NCBI GenBank assembly: GCA_964471325.1 | Contig: CAYYFL010000001.1 | Coordinates: forward strand, 1 to 64,000 | From: Velamenicoccus sp964471325 | Lineage (GTDB): Bacteria > Omnitrophota > Gorgyraeia > Velamenicoccales > Velamenicoccaceae | DNA: 64,000 bases | Direction of reading: 5' to 3' | In this document: piece by piece, positions 8,845 through 17,142 of the stretch | Position numbering within the stretch: the stretch's first letter is position 1 | How the letters are laid out: each line of letters begins with the position of its first letter | Made by a program: the position numbers and the translations under genes | Notes under the pieces: model-generated | The model's input: only the letters and a program-made list of their open reading frames with translations | Told to the model about the DNA's origin: nothing | Databases searched by the model: none

Positions 8845-9191
8845 CTCAGGAAAAAACGGTTAAAGACCGGTATCATATTCTCGCCGAGCCCAATCTGGCA
8901 GATGATATCCCTGCCGACAGCCGCCTGGCCTATGGCCGTCATGCCCACAGCCAATTGCCCCAGGCCACAGGCAATGCCCACGGCAAGCTGAGCGACGGCA
9001 AAAACACCAAAAGCAAACTGGCCTACGGCCACTATACCGACGGCAAATTGTCCGATGGCAATGACCCCCTTGGCGATCAAAAGCCGGCCTGTCTTTTGAT
9101 CTCTGCCGGCGGCAATATGCACCAGGGGCAGGCCGCAAATCTCGGCCTTTGTCCTCCATTCATATCCCCCAAAAGCATTATTTTTTAACAT
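8841..9191 (-). CDS. AxG-repeat protein of unknown function
   Basis: Predicted 116-residue protein starting at MLKNNAFGGYE. Residues 40-100 are a run of short imperfect repeats of the type AIGQFAVG, AVGQFAFG, GLGQLAVG, TAIGQAAVG. Such spacing of small residues suggests a beta-roll or a glycine-zipper membrane bundle, but I recognise no named family with confidence. It lies between the DUF4410-like gene (8 bases) and the thioredoxin-fold gene (ATGA overlap), so it is part of that envelope operon. Confidence 0.6.
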   Translation of the reverse strand: MLKNNAFGGYEWRTKAEICGLPLVHIAAGRDQKTGRLLIAKGVIAIGQFAVGIVAVGQFAFGVFAVAQLAVGIACGLGQLAVGMTAIGQAAVGRDIICQIGLGENMIPVFNRFFLR

Positions 9192-9198
9192 GCGGCGC

Positions 9199-9858
9199 CT
9201 ATTGTTGCAAATACTTCTGGATCTCACCGGCGATCTCTTTGGCAAGCTTGCGGACGTCTTTCTCAGGCGCGCGCTTTGATAAAACAAACTTGGCTGCCAA
9301 GGCATAGGGATTACCGCAAATCGCAACGCCCAAAAGCCCGCCGGGCCCCTTATCGCCGGTCGAAGACTTCAAGTCCAAAGTCTTTTCCGGCTGGCCTTCG
9401 CCCAACGGAAGTTTACTGATCATGACCGTGACTTCCATATTGGTCGCCCCCTGCTTAAAACCGACAGCCGCACGTTTCAAAGGAGCGCCTTCATTGAGTT
9501 CGACAAATTTCCCCTGCACCAATATGCCCTTGGCCTCAAGCTCATCAAACCTCAAAACCCGACTCGCAGCCAGACCCTTCGCGTTCAACTCCTCCACCAA
9601 CGACCGAGCCAATAGATCGACGAGATCCTGCGCTTGGTCAGCCGTACGCTCTTCACTCCTCTGCCTGAAAATCCCCGGCTTCAGCCTATCCAAGAGCCCC
9701 TGCGAAGCGGCCTCCTCTTTCATCGCCTGCTCCTCAACAACAAAATCCGCGACATAGATATGCTCCGGAGACTCTGCAATGACGCGTGGCCCAAACATAC
9801 AAACACCAACCATCAATCCTAGACCTAGGGCCAAAGAAATTCGCATTTTCTTACGCAT
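9199..9858 (-). CDS. DUF4410-like exported protein
   Basis: Predicted 219-residue protein with a signal peptide (residues 1-28, cleavage near VIAES). The mature part opens with IYVADFVVEE and continues with LVDLLARSLVEELNAKGLAASRV and VQGKFVELNEG, a pattern typical of the DUF4410 family, which has an anticodon-binding-like fold and is usually periplasmic or a lipoprotein. No lipobox cysteine is seen here. Function is unknown. It lies 12 bases after the cache-like protein gene. Confidence 0.65.
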   Translation of the reverse strand: MRKKMRISLALGLGLMVGVCMFGPRVIAESPEHIYVADFVVEEQAMKEEAASQGLLDRLKPGIFRQRSEERTADQAQDLVDLLARSLVEELNAKGLAASRVLRFDELEAKGILVQGKFVELNEGAPLKRAAVGFKQGATNMEVTVMISKLPLGEGQPEKTLDLKSSTGDKGPGGLLGVAICGNPYALAAKFVLSKRAPEKDVRKLAKEIAGEIQKYLQQ

Positions 9859-9870
9859 CCTTCTCTATCT

Positions 9871-10713
9871 TTACGACTTCCCTGGATCTTTTACGACGAT
9901 CGCCGGGCGGTCGACTTCCATGACGATAATGCGCCATTGGGTACCGTAGAGAGAAACCGTGTCCCAGGCCGCGTATTTTTTGACGACGGTCTTGTCTTCC
10001 AGGCCCCTGGCATAAAAATCATAGGAACCGGCGCCGTCTGTTGCCCTGGACACTGTCTCAGAAAATGAAATAAGGTCTTCGAATGGACGAAAGAAATCAT
10101 CGGTAAAAATATTTCTGCCTATCTGGTCCGGATCCGGATCATAGATGATCAAACCGTCCTTCTGCATCACCCATGCCTTGCACGGGACATCCCGGACAAG
10201 AGGAGCGATAATGTCGCCGGTGAGCGCCTGCTGCCTGACCAGCATGCTGACACCGCCAAGGAACTTCCCCTTATCGGAAAACACAGGATAAATAAAGTCA
10301 ACGACCTCAATCCCTTCGACAGAAAGAAAAACCCCGCTCAAGACAGGCCTTTTGGTTTTCAGGAGTTCGGCGATATGCACCTGCCGGCTGACGTCCTCGC
10401 CCTCGTATTTTCTATACTCCTGCGGCTCGACGACAACCATCTTGCCGGCCGTATCGATAATAGCGCAGTCAACGACATAATCGCGGCCGCCAGACAGACC
10501 GTTTAATATCCTGCGCGCCTCCTCCCCCTCGAAATCGACCTTTGACAGCTTCTTGGCGGCGTCTGAAAGGTCCTTGTTGATGGAGGACAGCATGGTCTTT
10601 ATGCCTCCCCTGGCTTTTTCAAGGACCGGCATCATCACATCTATATTCATGCAAAAAGCATTGACCGTCATAAACATGACCAGTCCAACCACCGGCATCA
10701 TCCCGCGTCTCAT
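9871..10713 (-). CDS. Exported cache-domain-like sensor protein
   Basis: Predicted 280-residue protein starting at MRRGMMPVVG, which has GGAGAG just upstream. A hydrophobic N-terminus is followed by an extracytoplasmic domain resembling a dCache/PDC ligand-binding module: DYVVDCAIIDTAGKMVVVEP, then PVFSDKGKFLGGVSMLV, KAWVMQKDGLIIYDPDPDQIGRN and a C-terminal WRIIVMEV. There is no kinase, GGDEF or methyl-accepting domain, so it is a stand-alone sensor-like protein. It heads the operon with the DUF4410-like, AxG-repeat and thioredoxin-fold genes. Confidence 0.65.
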   Translation of the reverse strand: MRRGMMPVVGLVMFMTVNAFCMNIDVMMPVLEKARGGIKTMLSSINKDLSDAAKKLSKVDFEGEEARRILNGLSGGRDYVVDCAIIDTAGKMVVVEPQEYRKYEGEDVSRQVHIAELLKTKRPVLSGVFLSVEGIEVVDFIYPVFSDKGKFLGGVSMLVRQQALTGDIIAPLVRDVPCKAWVMQKDGLIIYDPDPDQIGRNIFTDDFFRPFEDLISFSETVSRATDGAGSYDFYARGLEDKTVVKKYAAWDTVSLYGTQWRIIVMEVDRPAIVVKDPGKS

Positions 10714-10725
10714 GACTCTCTCCTT

Positions 10726-10745
10726 TGTTTTCGCTTGCGAAAACA
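10726..10745. promoter_or_regulatory. 20-base palindrome before the cache-protein gene
   Basis: TGTTTTCGC-TT-GCGAAAACA is a perfect palindrome ending 12 bases before the start codon at 10713, immediately before the GGAGAG ribosome site. It could be an operator or a small hairpin affecting translation. Confidence 0.45.
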
Positions 10746-10777
10746 TACGATCACAAAAAGACATGAAAACCATATCC

Positions 10778-11905
10778 TCATTTAAAAAGATCAATGTAGT
10801 CTTTATAAGAAAATACCCTGTTGCGTTTCTGGCCGGTTATCTCTTTAAGAATACCGAGCCTTGTCAATTTGGCCACTAAAGCCAAGGCATTTGGATTTTT
10901 TAGCCCTGCAACCCTTTCAACCGTCTTAATTTGAATCAACGGCACCCTGTAGAGGAAATCCAGAAGAATCTTGCCTTTTGCGGAAGATTTGCCGAGACCC
11001 ATCACGCGATGAAGGTCTCTTTCTCTCAACTGCAGTATCTTCCTCGTTGTTTCGACGGCTTTATCGGCCGTGATGGCGACGCCCTCAACAAAAAAATTCA
11101 ACCAACTTTCTATATCATCTTTTTCATGGACGGCGTCGAGACGGTCGTAATATTCCTGCCGATGAGACTTGAAAAACTCCGAAAGATAGAGAAGAGGTTT
11201 TTTCAAGATCCCCTGCTGGCACAGATAAAATGTAATCAACAGACGACCCACCCTGCCGTTTCCGTCAAGAAAAGGATGGATGTTCTCAAACTGCGCGTGG
11301 ATCATACCGATCTTGATCAGAATGGGCAGGGCCGTCACGTCATGAAAAAACTTCTCAAGATTACCCAGTAAGACCATGACTTCGTGCGCCGGGGCCGGGA
11401 CGAACCTGGCTGTCCGGATCGTCGCACCCCCCAACCAATTTTGAGATCTCCTGAATTCTCCGGGGTAACGGCTTTCACCGCGGACGCCCTTCAAAAGGGT
11501 GGCATGTATTTCTCTGATCAGCCGCAAAGAAAGAGGGATCTCCTCTATTTTCTTCAAGCCATAATTTAATGCTTTGATATAATTAAGTATCTCATCGACA
11601 TCTTTGTGAATTTCTGCATCTTCAATCCTTGCCTCTGCTTTTAAAACGTCGGAAAATGTCGCCTGGGTCCCCTCAACCTGACTGGACAGCGTGGCCTCTT
11701 TCCTCGTGTACATAAAGATAAAAAAATCGACATCGGGCAATACCTCGCTGATGCCATCAAGTCTCCCCAGTGCAAGATCGGCCCTTGACAACAAACTCTG
11801 CAGGGCCCCATCCACCTTAATCTCAAAAGGCAAAGGATTCGGCACAAAGGCCTTGTATTCCGCATCGCCCTGCAATTGAGTTATATACCTACCTGACCTG
11901 TCCAT
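10778..11905 (-). CDS. Fic-family AMPylase with N-terminal autoinhibition and C-terminal wHTH
   Basis: Predicted 375-residue Fic protein. The N-terminal Fic_N-like part holds the inhibitory helix motif SxxxEG (SSQVEG, residues 74-79), so this is a class II enzyme. The complete active-site motif HPFLDGNGR lies at 210-218. The last 70 residues form a winged helix (TVERVAGLKNPNALALVAKLTRLGI). Known members transfer AMP to a target protein, and those with a wHTH often repress their own gene. No antitoxin gene flanks it, which fits self-inhibition in cis. Start MDRSGRY is preceded by GGGAG. Confidence 0.9.
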   Translation of the reverse strand: MDRSGRYITQLQGDAEYKAFVPNPLPFEIKVDGALQSLLSRADLALGRLDGISEVLPDVDFFIFMYTRKEATLSSQVEGTQATFSDVLKAEARIEDAEIHKDVDEILNYIKALNYGLKKIEEIPLSLRLIREIHATLLKGVRGESRYPGEFRRSQNWLGGATIRTARFVPAPAHEVMVLLGNLEKFFHDVTALPILIKIGMIHAQFENIHPFLDGNGRVGRLLITFYLCQQGILKKPLLYLSEFFKSHRQEYYDRLDAVHEKDDIESWLNFFVEGVAITADKAVETTRKILQLRERDLHRVMGLGKSSAKGKILLDFLYRVPLIQIKTVERVAGLKNPNALALVAKLTRLGILKEITGQKRNRVFSYKDYIDLFK

Positions 11906-11914
11906 TGACGCTCC

Positions 11915-11996
11915 CGTAGATTAATAATTTTTTATCTACGATAAGCAGTATAAAACGTAGATATAAAAACGTCAAGAATAATGTTCCGTAGATATA
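11915..11996 (-). promoter_or_regulatory. Fic promoter with four CGTAGA half-sites
   Basis: On the minus strand TTGACG (11970-11975) and TATACT (11947-11952) are 17 bases apart. CGTAGA or its complement TCTACG occurs at 11915, 11935, 11956 and 11987. The first two face each other as an inverted repeat, the third lies between the -35 and -10, and the fourth is just upstream. A repressor bound here would block the promoter; the wHTH of the Fic protein is the obvious candidate. Confidence 0.7.
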
Positions 11997-12000
11997 TGAA

Positions 12001-12039
12001 AACAAAAATGGCCGCCCCTGAAGGGCGGCCATTTTTGTT
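12001..12039 (-). terminator. Terminator of gdhA
   Basis: A perfect 17-bp stem (12001-12017 with 12023-12039) is GC-rich at the top and ends in TTTTTGTT on the minus strand, 20 bases after the gdhA stop. The symmetrical A/T flanks would let it work in both directions. Confidence 0.9.
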
Positions 12040-12060
12040 AATCCCTGTGCTGGTGACGAC

Positions 12061-13398
12061 CTAGACGACCCCCTGGGCCAGCATGGCTTCTGCCACTTTT
12101 ACAAACCCGGCAATGTTAGCACCTTTAACGTAATCGATGTAGGAGCCTTCTTTGCCGTATTTCACGCAGTTATCGTGAATGGCGACCATAATGTCATGGA
12201 GCCTCTTGTCGACCTCCTCGCGCGTCCACGACAACCTCATGCTGTTCTGGCTCATCTCGAGGCCGGATGTGGCCACGCCGCCGGCATTCGAGGCCTTTCC
12301 AGGGGCATAAAGGATCTTGGCCTTCTGGAAAACGCCGATACCTTCGGGCGTCGTCGGCATATTGGCGCCTTCGCCGACCGCGATACAGCCGCTCTTGACC
12401 AGCGCCTTGGCGTCGTCGCCGGAAATCTCGTTCTGGGTCGCCGACGGAAACGCGATGTCGCACTTGACCTGCCAAGGCCTCTGCTTCTCAAAATACTTGC
12501 ATTTGAATTCCTTGGCGCATTCCTTGATGCGGCCGCGGCGGACATTCTTCAGTTCCAGGACACACTTTAATTCCTTCTGGTCGATACCGCCCTCGTCGTA
12601 AATAAACCCGTCCGAGTCCGAGAGGGTGACGACCTTGGCGCCGAGCTGAATAAGCTTCTCGACCGTGTATTGGGCCACGTTGCCTGAACCCGATACGGCG
12701 CAGACTTTTCCTTTCAGCGATTCGCCGCGCGTCTTGAGCATCTCCTGGACGAAATACACGCAGCCGTAACCCGTCGCTTCGGGACGTATCAGGCTTCCGC
12801 CCCAGCTTAACCCTTTACCCGTCAAAACTCCGGTGAACTCATTTTTAAGCTTCTTGTACTGACCGAACAAGAAGCCGATCTCGCGGCCGCCCGTGCCGAT
12901 ATCGCCGGCGGGAACATCAAGATCAGGGCCGATATGCCTGAAAAGTTCGCTCATGAAAGTCTGGCAAAACCTCATGACTTCGTTATCCGACTTGCCCTTG
13001 GGGTCGAAGTCGGAGCCGCCTTTGGCGCCGCCCATTGGAAGAGTGGTGAGGCTGTTTTTCAAGACCTGCTCAAAGGCGAGAAATTTAAGAATGCTAAGAT
13101 TGACGCTCGGGTGCAGACGGATGCCGCCTTTGTAAGGGCCTATCGCGCTGTTCATCTGGATACGATAGCCGCGGTTGATCTGGATCTCTCCTTTATCGTC
13201 GACCCACGGCACGCGGAACATGATGACCCGCTCCGGCTCGACCATTCTCTCGATGATCTTGGCTTCCTTGTACTTCGGGTTCTTCTCAAGAAAAGGAACC
13301 AATGATTCCACAACTTCCCGGACGGCCTGATGGAACTCCGGCTCTCCCGGGTTCCTGATGATCACGCTCGCCATCATTTCTTCAACCTTAGCCTTCAT
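12061..13398 (-). CDS. gdhA: NADP-type glutamate dehydrogenase
   Basis: Predicted 445-residue cytoplasmic enzyme interconverting 2-oxoglutarate plus ammonium and glutamate. The length and the motifs GYRIQMNSAIGPYKGGIRLHP, LPMGGAKGGSDFDPKGKSD (catalytic Lys126) and GDIGTGGREIGFLFG are those of the hexameric small GDH family. The nucleotide-binding region has AVSGSGNVAQYT. The start is set by GAGGGG before ATG. It stands beside the NfnAB genes, which supply or consume NADPH, separated only by repeat modules. Confidence 0.96.
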   Translation of the reverse strand: MKAKVEEMMASVIIRNPGEPEFHQAVREVVESLVPFLEKNPKYKEAKIIERMVEPERVIMFRVPWVDDKGEIQINRGYRIQMNSAIGPYKGGIRLHPSVNLSILKFLAFEQVLKNSLTTLPMGGAKGGSDFDPKGKSDNEVMRFCQTFMSELFRHIGPDLDVPAGDIGTGGREIGFLFGQYKKLKNEFTGVLTGKGLSWGGSLIRPEATGYGCVYFVQEMLKTRGESLKGKVCAVSGSGNVAQYTVEKLIQLGAKVVTLSDSDGFIYDEGGIDQKELKCVLELKNVRRGRIKECAKEFKCKYFEKQRPWQVKCDIAFPSATQNEISGDDAKALVKSGCIAVGEGANMPTTPEGIGVFQKAKILYAPGKASNAGGVATSGLEMSQNSMRLSWTREEVDKRLHDIMVAIHDNCVKYGKEGSYIDYVKGANIAGFVKVAEAMLAQGVV

Positions 13399-13408
13399 GT
13401 CCCCTCCT

Positions 13409-13476
13409 TAATCTCGCCTCTGGCGAGATTAGACCCTCCGCTATGTGAAATGCGGAGGTCTACCCTTTCTGGGTTA
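13409..13476. repeat. Hairpin modules C and B2
   Basis: Module C is a perfect 10-bp stem, TAATCTCGCC (13409-13418) with GGCGAGATTA (13422-13431); its counterpart at 41221 has ATTCCGCC/GGCGGAAT, a compensated change. Module B2 follows: AGACC.CTCCGC pairs with GCGGAGGTCT (13452-13461) and then ACCC-TTTCT-GGGT. B2 ends in TTA and runs straight into element A2. The modules begin at the ribosome site of gdhA. Confidence 0.75.
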
Positions 13477-13616
13477 ACTCCGAGTGTAGCTGAAAAATTT
13501 CTGATTGCCCATCCGAGCTCTGCGAGGATTGGATGCAAACAGAAATTTTTAGGCCCTTCGCTTATTTGGTATTGCGGAGGCCTACCCCTTGTGGGTTAGC
13601 TGTTTACACGAGGAGT
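13477..13616. repeat. Structured repeat element A, copy 2 (with nested B3)
   Basis: The outer stem is ACTCC (13477-13481) with GGAGT (13612-13616), then a GA/GA internal loop, then GTGTA (13484-13488) with TACAC (13605-13609). The inner stem AAAAATTTCTG (13493-13503) pairs perfectly with CAGAAATTTTT (13540-13550). The apex has the shared GCCCATCCGAGCTCTGCGAGGA block. Between the inner and outer 3' strands a B module is inserted (13551-13599: GGCC.CTTCGC / GCGGAGGCC, then ACCCC-TTGT-GGGT). The element ends 9 bases from the nfnB stop. Confidence 0.8.
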
Positions 13617-13624
13617 AACGTTGA

Positions 13625-15046
13625 TTATTTCCTGTCCAAGTAATCAAGGATAGCGCTGGCCGCCTTCTTGGCCATTCCCATGGCCTCAATAACAGTCCCC
13701 TCCCCGCCTACGATATCACCGCCGGCAAAAACACCCTTGATGGACGTCGCCATGGTCTGCGGATCAACGATGACATCGCCGTATTTATCCGTCTTGAGCT
13801 GCGGCGTCACGCTGGTCAGGATCTTATTGGCGCCCAGCCCCACCGCGATGACGGCCAGATCGCAATCCGCCTCAAAAGAGCTGTCGGGAATGACCACAGG
13901 CCTGCGCCTTCCGGAGCTATCCGGTTCGCCAAGCTCGCAGCGGCTGGAGCGCATCTTGCCGACAAATCCTTTTTCATCGCCCAGGAATTCTTCCGGCTTG
14001 ACCAGGAAATCGAACTTGACGCCTTCTTCTTTGGCATGCTCGATCTCAAGGCGGCGCGCCGGCATCTCGACTTCCGTGCGCCGGTAACAGATGGTCGTGT
14101 CAGGCGGGACCCCGGCGAGATTCTGCAGCCGGATCGCAACACGCGCCGCGTCCATCGCCGTGTTGCCGCCGCCGATCACAACGATATGCCTGCCGATATT
14201 GATCGGGGTGTGGCTGACGGGGAACAGATGCGCATTCATCAAATTGACCCTGGTCAAAAATTCATTGGCTGAATAGACATTGCAAAGGTTTTCCCCCGGA
14301 ATACCCAAAAACGACGGGGTCCCCGCCCCCAGGCCGAGGAAGACGGCGGAAAACCCCTCGCCGAAAAGTTCGTCGATCGTCTTGGCCTTGCCGATGATAG
14401 CGTTCAGGCGGATCTCCACGCCGAGCTCTTTTAAAGAATTGATCTCGGCATCGAGGATCTTTCTGGGGAGACGAAAAGGAGGAATGCCGTAGCGCAGGAC
14501 GCCGCCCGTCTTGTGCAGCCCCTCAAAAATAACGACCTTGATGCCTTGCCGCGCCAACTCGCCTGCGCAACAGAGCCCTGCCGGGCCGGATCCGACCACA
14601 GCCACTTTCACCCCTTTATATTTGGAGCCGCCGGATGCCTTGACGTGAAGGCCTTTTTTGGCGCCATGATCGCCGATAAATCTTTCCAGGAAATGAATAT
14701 TGATGGCCTGCTGAGAGGCAAAGGGTTCGCCTTTTTTGGTAAAGACACATGCCTTGCGGCACTGATATTCGGCAGGGCACACCCTGCCGCATATGGACGG
14801 GAAATTGCTCTTCTGACGGATGGTCGCATAAGCGCCGTCGTAATCTTTTTTCGTCAGCTGGCCGATAAAGGCCTTGATATCTATCCCGACGGGACAGCCC
14901 GCGATGCACTTGGGGTCTTTGCACTGGAGACAGCGCGACGCCTCCTCCAGGGCCTCCTGTTCGGAAAACCCCAGGACGACCTCTTCAAAATCCCTGGCCC
15001 TGGAAACGCTGTCCCTCTCTTTGATCTTGACCGGTTCTTTTCTCAT
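13625..15046 (-). CDS. nfnB: NfnB / glutamate synthase small-subunit-like flavoprotein
   Basis: Predicted 473-residue FAD and iron-sulfur protein. Residues 40-110 hold two cysteine clusters (CLQCKDPKCIAGCP and CGRVCP with CRKAC) for [4Fe-4S] centres. FAD binding is at VVGSGPAGLCCAG and the NADPH site at VVIGGGNTAMDAARVA. Paired with the NfnA-like gene directly upstream, it fits the electron-bifurcating NADH-dependent ferredoxin:NADP oxidoreductase (or sulfide dehydrogenase SudA). The start MRKEPVK is fixed by an ATGA overlap with that gene; the longer frame is rejected. No large GltS subunit is nearby. Confidence 0.85.
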   Translation of the reverse strand: MRKEPVKIKERDSVSRARDFEEVVLGFSEQEALEEASRCLQCKDPKCIAGCPVGIDIKAFIGQLTKKDYDGAYATIRQKSNFPSICGRVCPAEYQCRKACVFTKKGEPFASQQAINIHFLERFIGDHGAKKGLHVKASGGSKYKGVKVAVVGSGPAGLCCAGELARQGIKVVIFEGLHKTGGVLRYGIPPFRLPRKILDAEINSLKELGVEIRLNAIIGKAKTIDELFGEGFSAVFLGLGAGTPSFLGIPGENLCNVYSANEFLTRVNLMNAHLFPVSHTPINIGRHIVVIGGGNTAMDAARVAIRLQNLAGVPPDTTICYRRTEVEMPARRLEIEHAKEEGVKFDFLVKPEEFLGDEKGFVGKMRSSRCELGEPDSSGRRRPVVIPDSSFEADCDLAVIAVGLGANKILTSVTPQLKTDKYGDVIVDPQTMATSIKGVFAGGDIVGGEGTVIEAMGMAKKAASAILDYLDRK

Positions 15047-15885
15047 GGCTGGCTTTGCGCCTGGCCCGTCAGGCGGCAGATATGTTTTTCTTTTTCGGTA
15101 TAGATGCTGTTGCGGTTCATCAATTCCTGCCAATCCACCTGGCCGCCGTCAAACTCCGGACCGTCGACACAGCTGAACTTGACCTTGCCTGCGACCGTCA
15201 CGCGGCAGCAACCGCACATGCCCGTGCCGTCAACCATGATGGCATTGAGCGAGACAAGGGTCGGGACGCCGAAAGGCTTTGTCACGGTAGAGACGGCCCG
15301 CATCATGGGGATGGGTCCGACGGCATACACAAGGTCGTATGCGGATTTTTCGAGGAGCTCCTTGAGGGCCTGGGTCACGAATCCCTTGCGGCCGTAAGAA
15401 CCGTCGTCGGACATGACGATGCATTCGCTCGACGCCTCTTTCAGCTCGCGCTCAAGGATCAAGAGCTCCTTGGTGCGGGAGCCGATGATCGAGGTCACAT
15501 GGTTACCGGCATTCTTCAATGCCAAGGCCACGGGGTAGATTTCGGCAATGCCGACACCGCCGCCGACAAGGATGACCTTTCCGTATTTCTTGATATCCGT
15601 GGGATGGCCCAGAGGGCCTGCGATGGAATGGAGGGAATCACCGGCTTTTGCGCCGGCTAAAAGCTTAGTCGTCAGGCCCGCCTCCTGCGCAATCAGCACA
15701 ATCGTGCCCTTGCCGGGATTGGCCTGGACGATCGTCAGGGGGATCCTTTCTCCCTCTTCTCTGACCATGAGGACGACAAATTGTCCCGCCCTGGCTTTGG
15801 CGGCGATATCCGGCGCCTGGATGGTCAATCTGACAATCCGGACCCCTTGATAATCCGCCAAGACATCTTTGTCTAAAATCTTCAT
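15043..15885 (-). CDS. nfnA: NfnA, ferredoxin:NADP oxidoreductase small subunit
   Basis: Predicted 280-residue FAD/NAD(H) and [2Fe-2S] protein of the dihydroorotate dehydrogenase electron-transfer (PyrK-like) fold. It has the FAD site RAGQFVVLMVREEGERIPLTI, NAD-binding VILVGGGVGIAEIYPVA and a C-terminal cysteine cluster MCGCCRVTVAGKVKFSC. With NfnB it should couple NADH, NADPH and ferredoxin in the cytoplasm. Older annotation would call the pair sulfide dehydrogenase SudBA. The stop overlaps the nfnB start by ATGA. Confidence 0.85.
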   Translation of the reverse strand: MKILDKDVLADYQGVRIVRLTIQAPDIAAKARAGQFVVLMVREEGERIPLTIVQANPGKGTIVLIAQEAGLTTKLLAGAKAGDSLHSIAGPLGHPTDIKKYGKVILVGGGVGIAEIYPVALALKNAGNHVTSIIGSRTKELLILERELKEASSECIVMSDDGSYGRKGFVTQALKELLEKSAYDLVYAVGPIPMMRAVSTVTKPFGVPTLVSLNAIMVDGTGMCGCCRVTVAGKVKFSCVDGPEFDGGQVDWQELMNRNSIYTEKEKHICRLTGQAQSQP

Positions 15886-16176
15886 TGATTTTATCTATCT
15901 CTATTGCCATTCCTGCGTGTCTTTCGGGGACCGAACCAGGCGCAAAAAAAAGACGTCCCCAGAAGTTCATATGGACGCCTTTGTCTCATACTACTCCGCA
16001 CGCATGAACCTATATAAACACGCTCAGAAGAATATAATGTTATATCCGTTTATCTTTCCTGTCAATATTTTTTCTACACAAAGTATGCAGTTCAATTTTC
16101 CTTGATGATGGTTTCGCCCATACGGCGGCTCCCCGCGGAAAACAGACCTCTGCCGTAAACTGCAAAACAGAAGATG

Positions 16177-17142
16177 TCACCTTCCTAAAACTTTAACTCT
16201 CCCAAAAAATATCTTTTTTCCATCAACGACAAAATCCTTCTTTTTAAGGTCTTCCAGACCCATTCCCCATTTATTTTTGAAATCGGTGATCCAAACGGTC
16301 TTTCCGGTCCCCGGGGCTTCGATAAAATCCTCGCCGCCCAAAGACAGCATCACGTGGACCATGGAACCGAAATCGTCTTTGCGCGATACGAATATCAAGT
16401 CGGCCGGCTTTAACTGTCCCGGCGTTATTTTTCTCGTCGTCATCCACTGTTCTTGCGCATCCCGGGGGACATCGATTCCCCAGACACGATAAACGAGATT
16501 GACCAGCCCTGAACAGTCGACGCCCGCCTGAGACCTCCCTCCCCACAGGTAGGGGACCTCGAGAAAGAGCTTTGAGGTTTCGACAAGCTCTTCTCTTGCG
16601 TCCGTCCGCGGGATCGCCCCTTCTGCCTTCCTCAAGGCATCCTTGGAAATCCAACCAAAACCGTCCTCTCCCATCTCAACCTTGTAGAAATCTTTTTGAT
16701 CGCCAACGATCTTAAATCTCGTTCCGATAGAAACAGAAAGCAAAATCCGCGCGCCCGGCAAAGGAGCATCAAACACATCGGCAGCCTTGGCGCTGACAAC
16801 GGAATTATATTCCGGAGGCCGGTCGACAAACCTCGCATTTTCTTTCCGGATATACCCCCTGTATCCCCTCCACCGGTTATCTTGCCTAAAGTTTTTCTGC
16901 TCAACGGCCTCGACATAATACCAATCGCCCATCGAAGATTTGTATAAGAGAGTTTCATTGAACAGCACCTGGGTCTCCTGCAGATCGTCGTGATCGTAGG
17001 CGGAGTTTCTTTCCTGGGGTTCTTTCCTTAAATCGGCAACCGGCACTGTCGCCACCATAAACCTTTGAGCGGCGGCAACGCTGCCTGCCTGCGAAAAAAA
17101 TATCGAGGCAAATAGTAAGACCGCTATTGTCTTATTGGCCAT
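16177..17142 (-). CDS. Exported NlpC/P60 peptidase with SH3-like domains
   Basis: Predicted 321-residue cell-wall hydrolase. A signal peptide ends near SVAAAQ. Two SH3-like segments follow (about 30-105 and 115-170). The NlpC/P60 domain holds the nucleophile Cys210 in AGVDCSGLV and His263 in MVHVMLSLGG. Relatives cut gamma-D-glutamyl-diaminopimelate bonds in peptidoglycan peptides. Start MANKTIAV has AGGAAA upstream. It is a single-gene unit with its own promoter near 17300; no terminator hairpin is clear after it. Confidence 0.88.
   Translation of the reverse strand: MANKTIAVLLFASIFFSQAGSVAAAQRFMVATVPVADLRKEPQERNSAYDHDDLQETQVLFNETLLYKSSMGDWYYVEAVEQKNFRQDNRWRGYRGYIRKENARFVDRPPEYNSVVSAKAADVFDAPLPGARILLSVSIGTRFKIVGDQKDFYKVEMGEDGFGWISKDALRKAEGAIPRTDAREELVETSKLFLEVPYLWGGRSQAGVDCSGLVNLVYRVWGIDVPRDAQEQWMTTRKITPGQLKPADLIFVSRKDDFGSMVHVMLSLGGEDFIEAPGTGKTVWITDFKNKWGMGLEDLKKKDFVVDGKKIFFGRVKVLGR

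Noticed and set aside
13625..15046. Glutamate synthase (GltD) as the function of this flavoprotein
   Set aside because: No large GltB subunit is nearby and an NfnA-type partner overlaps it, so NfnB/SudA is the better reading; GltD activity cannot be fully excluded.
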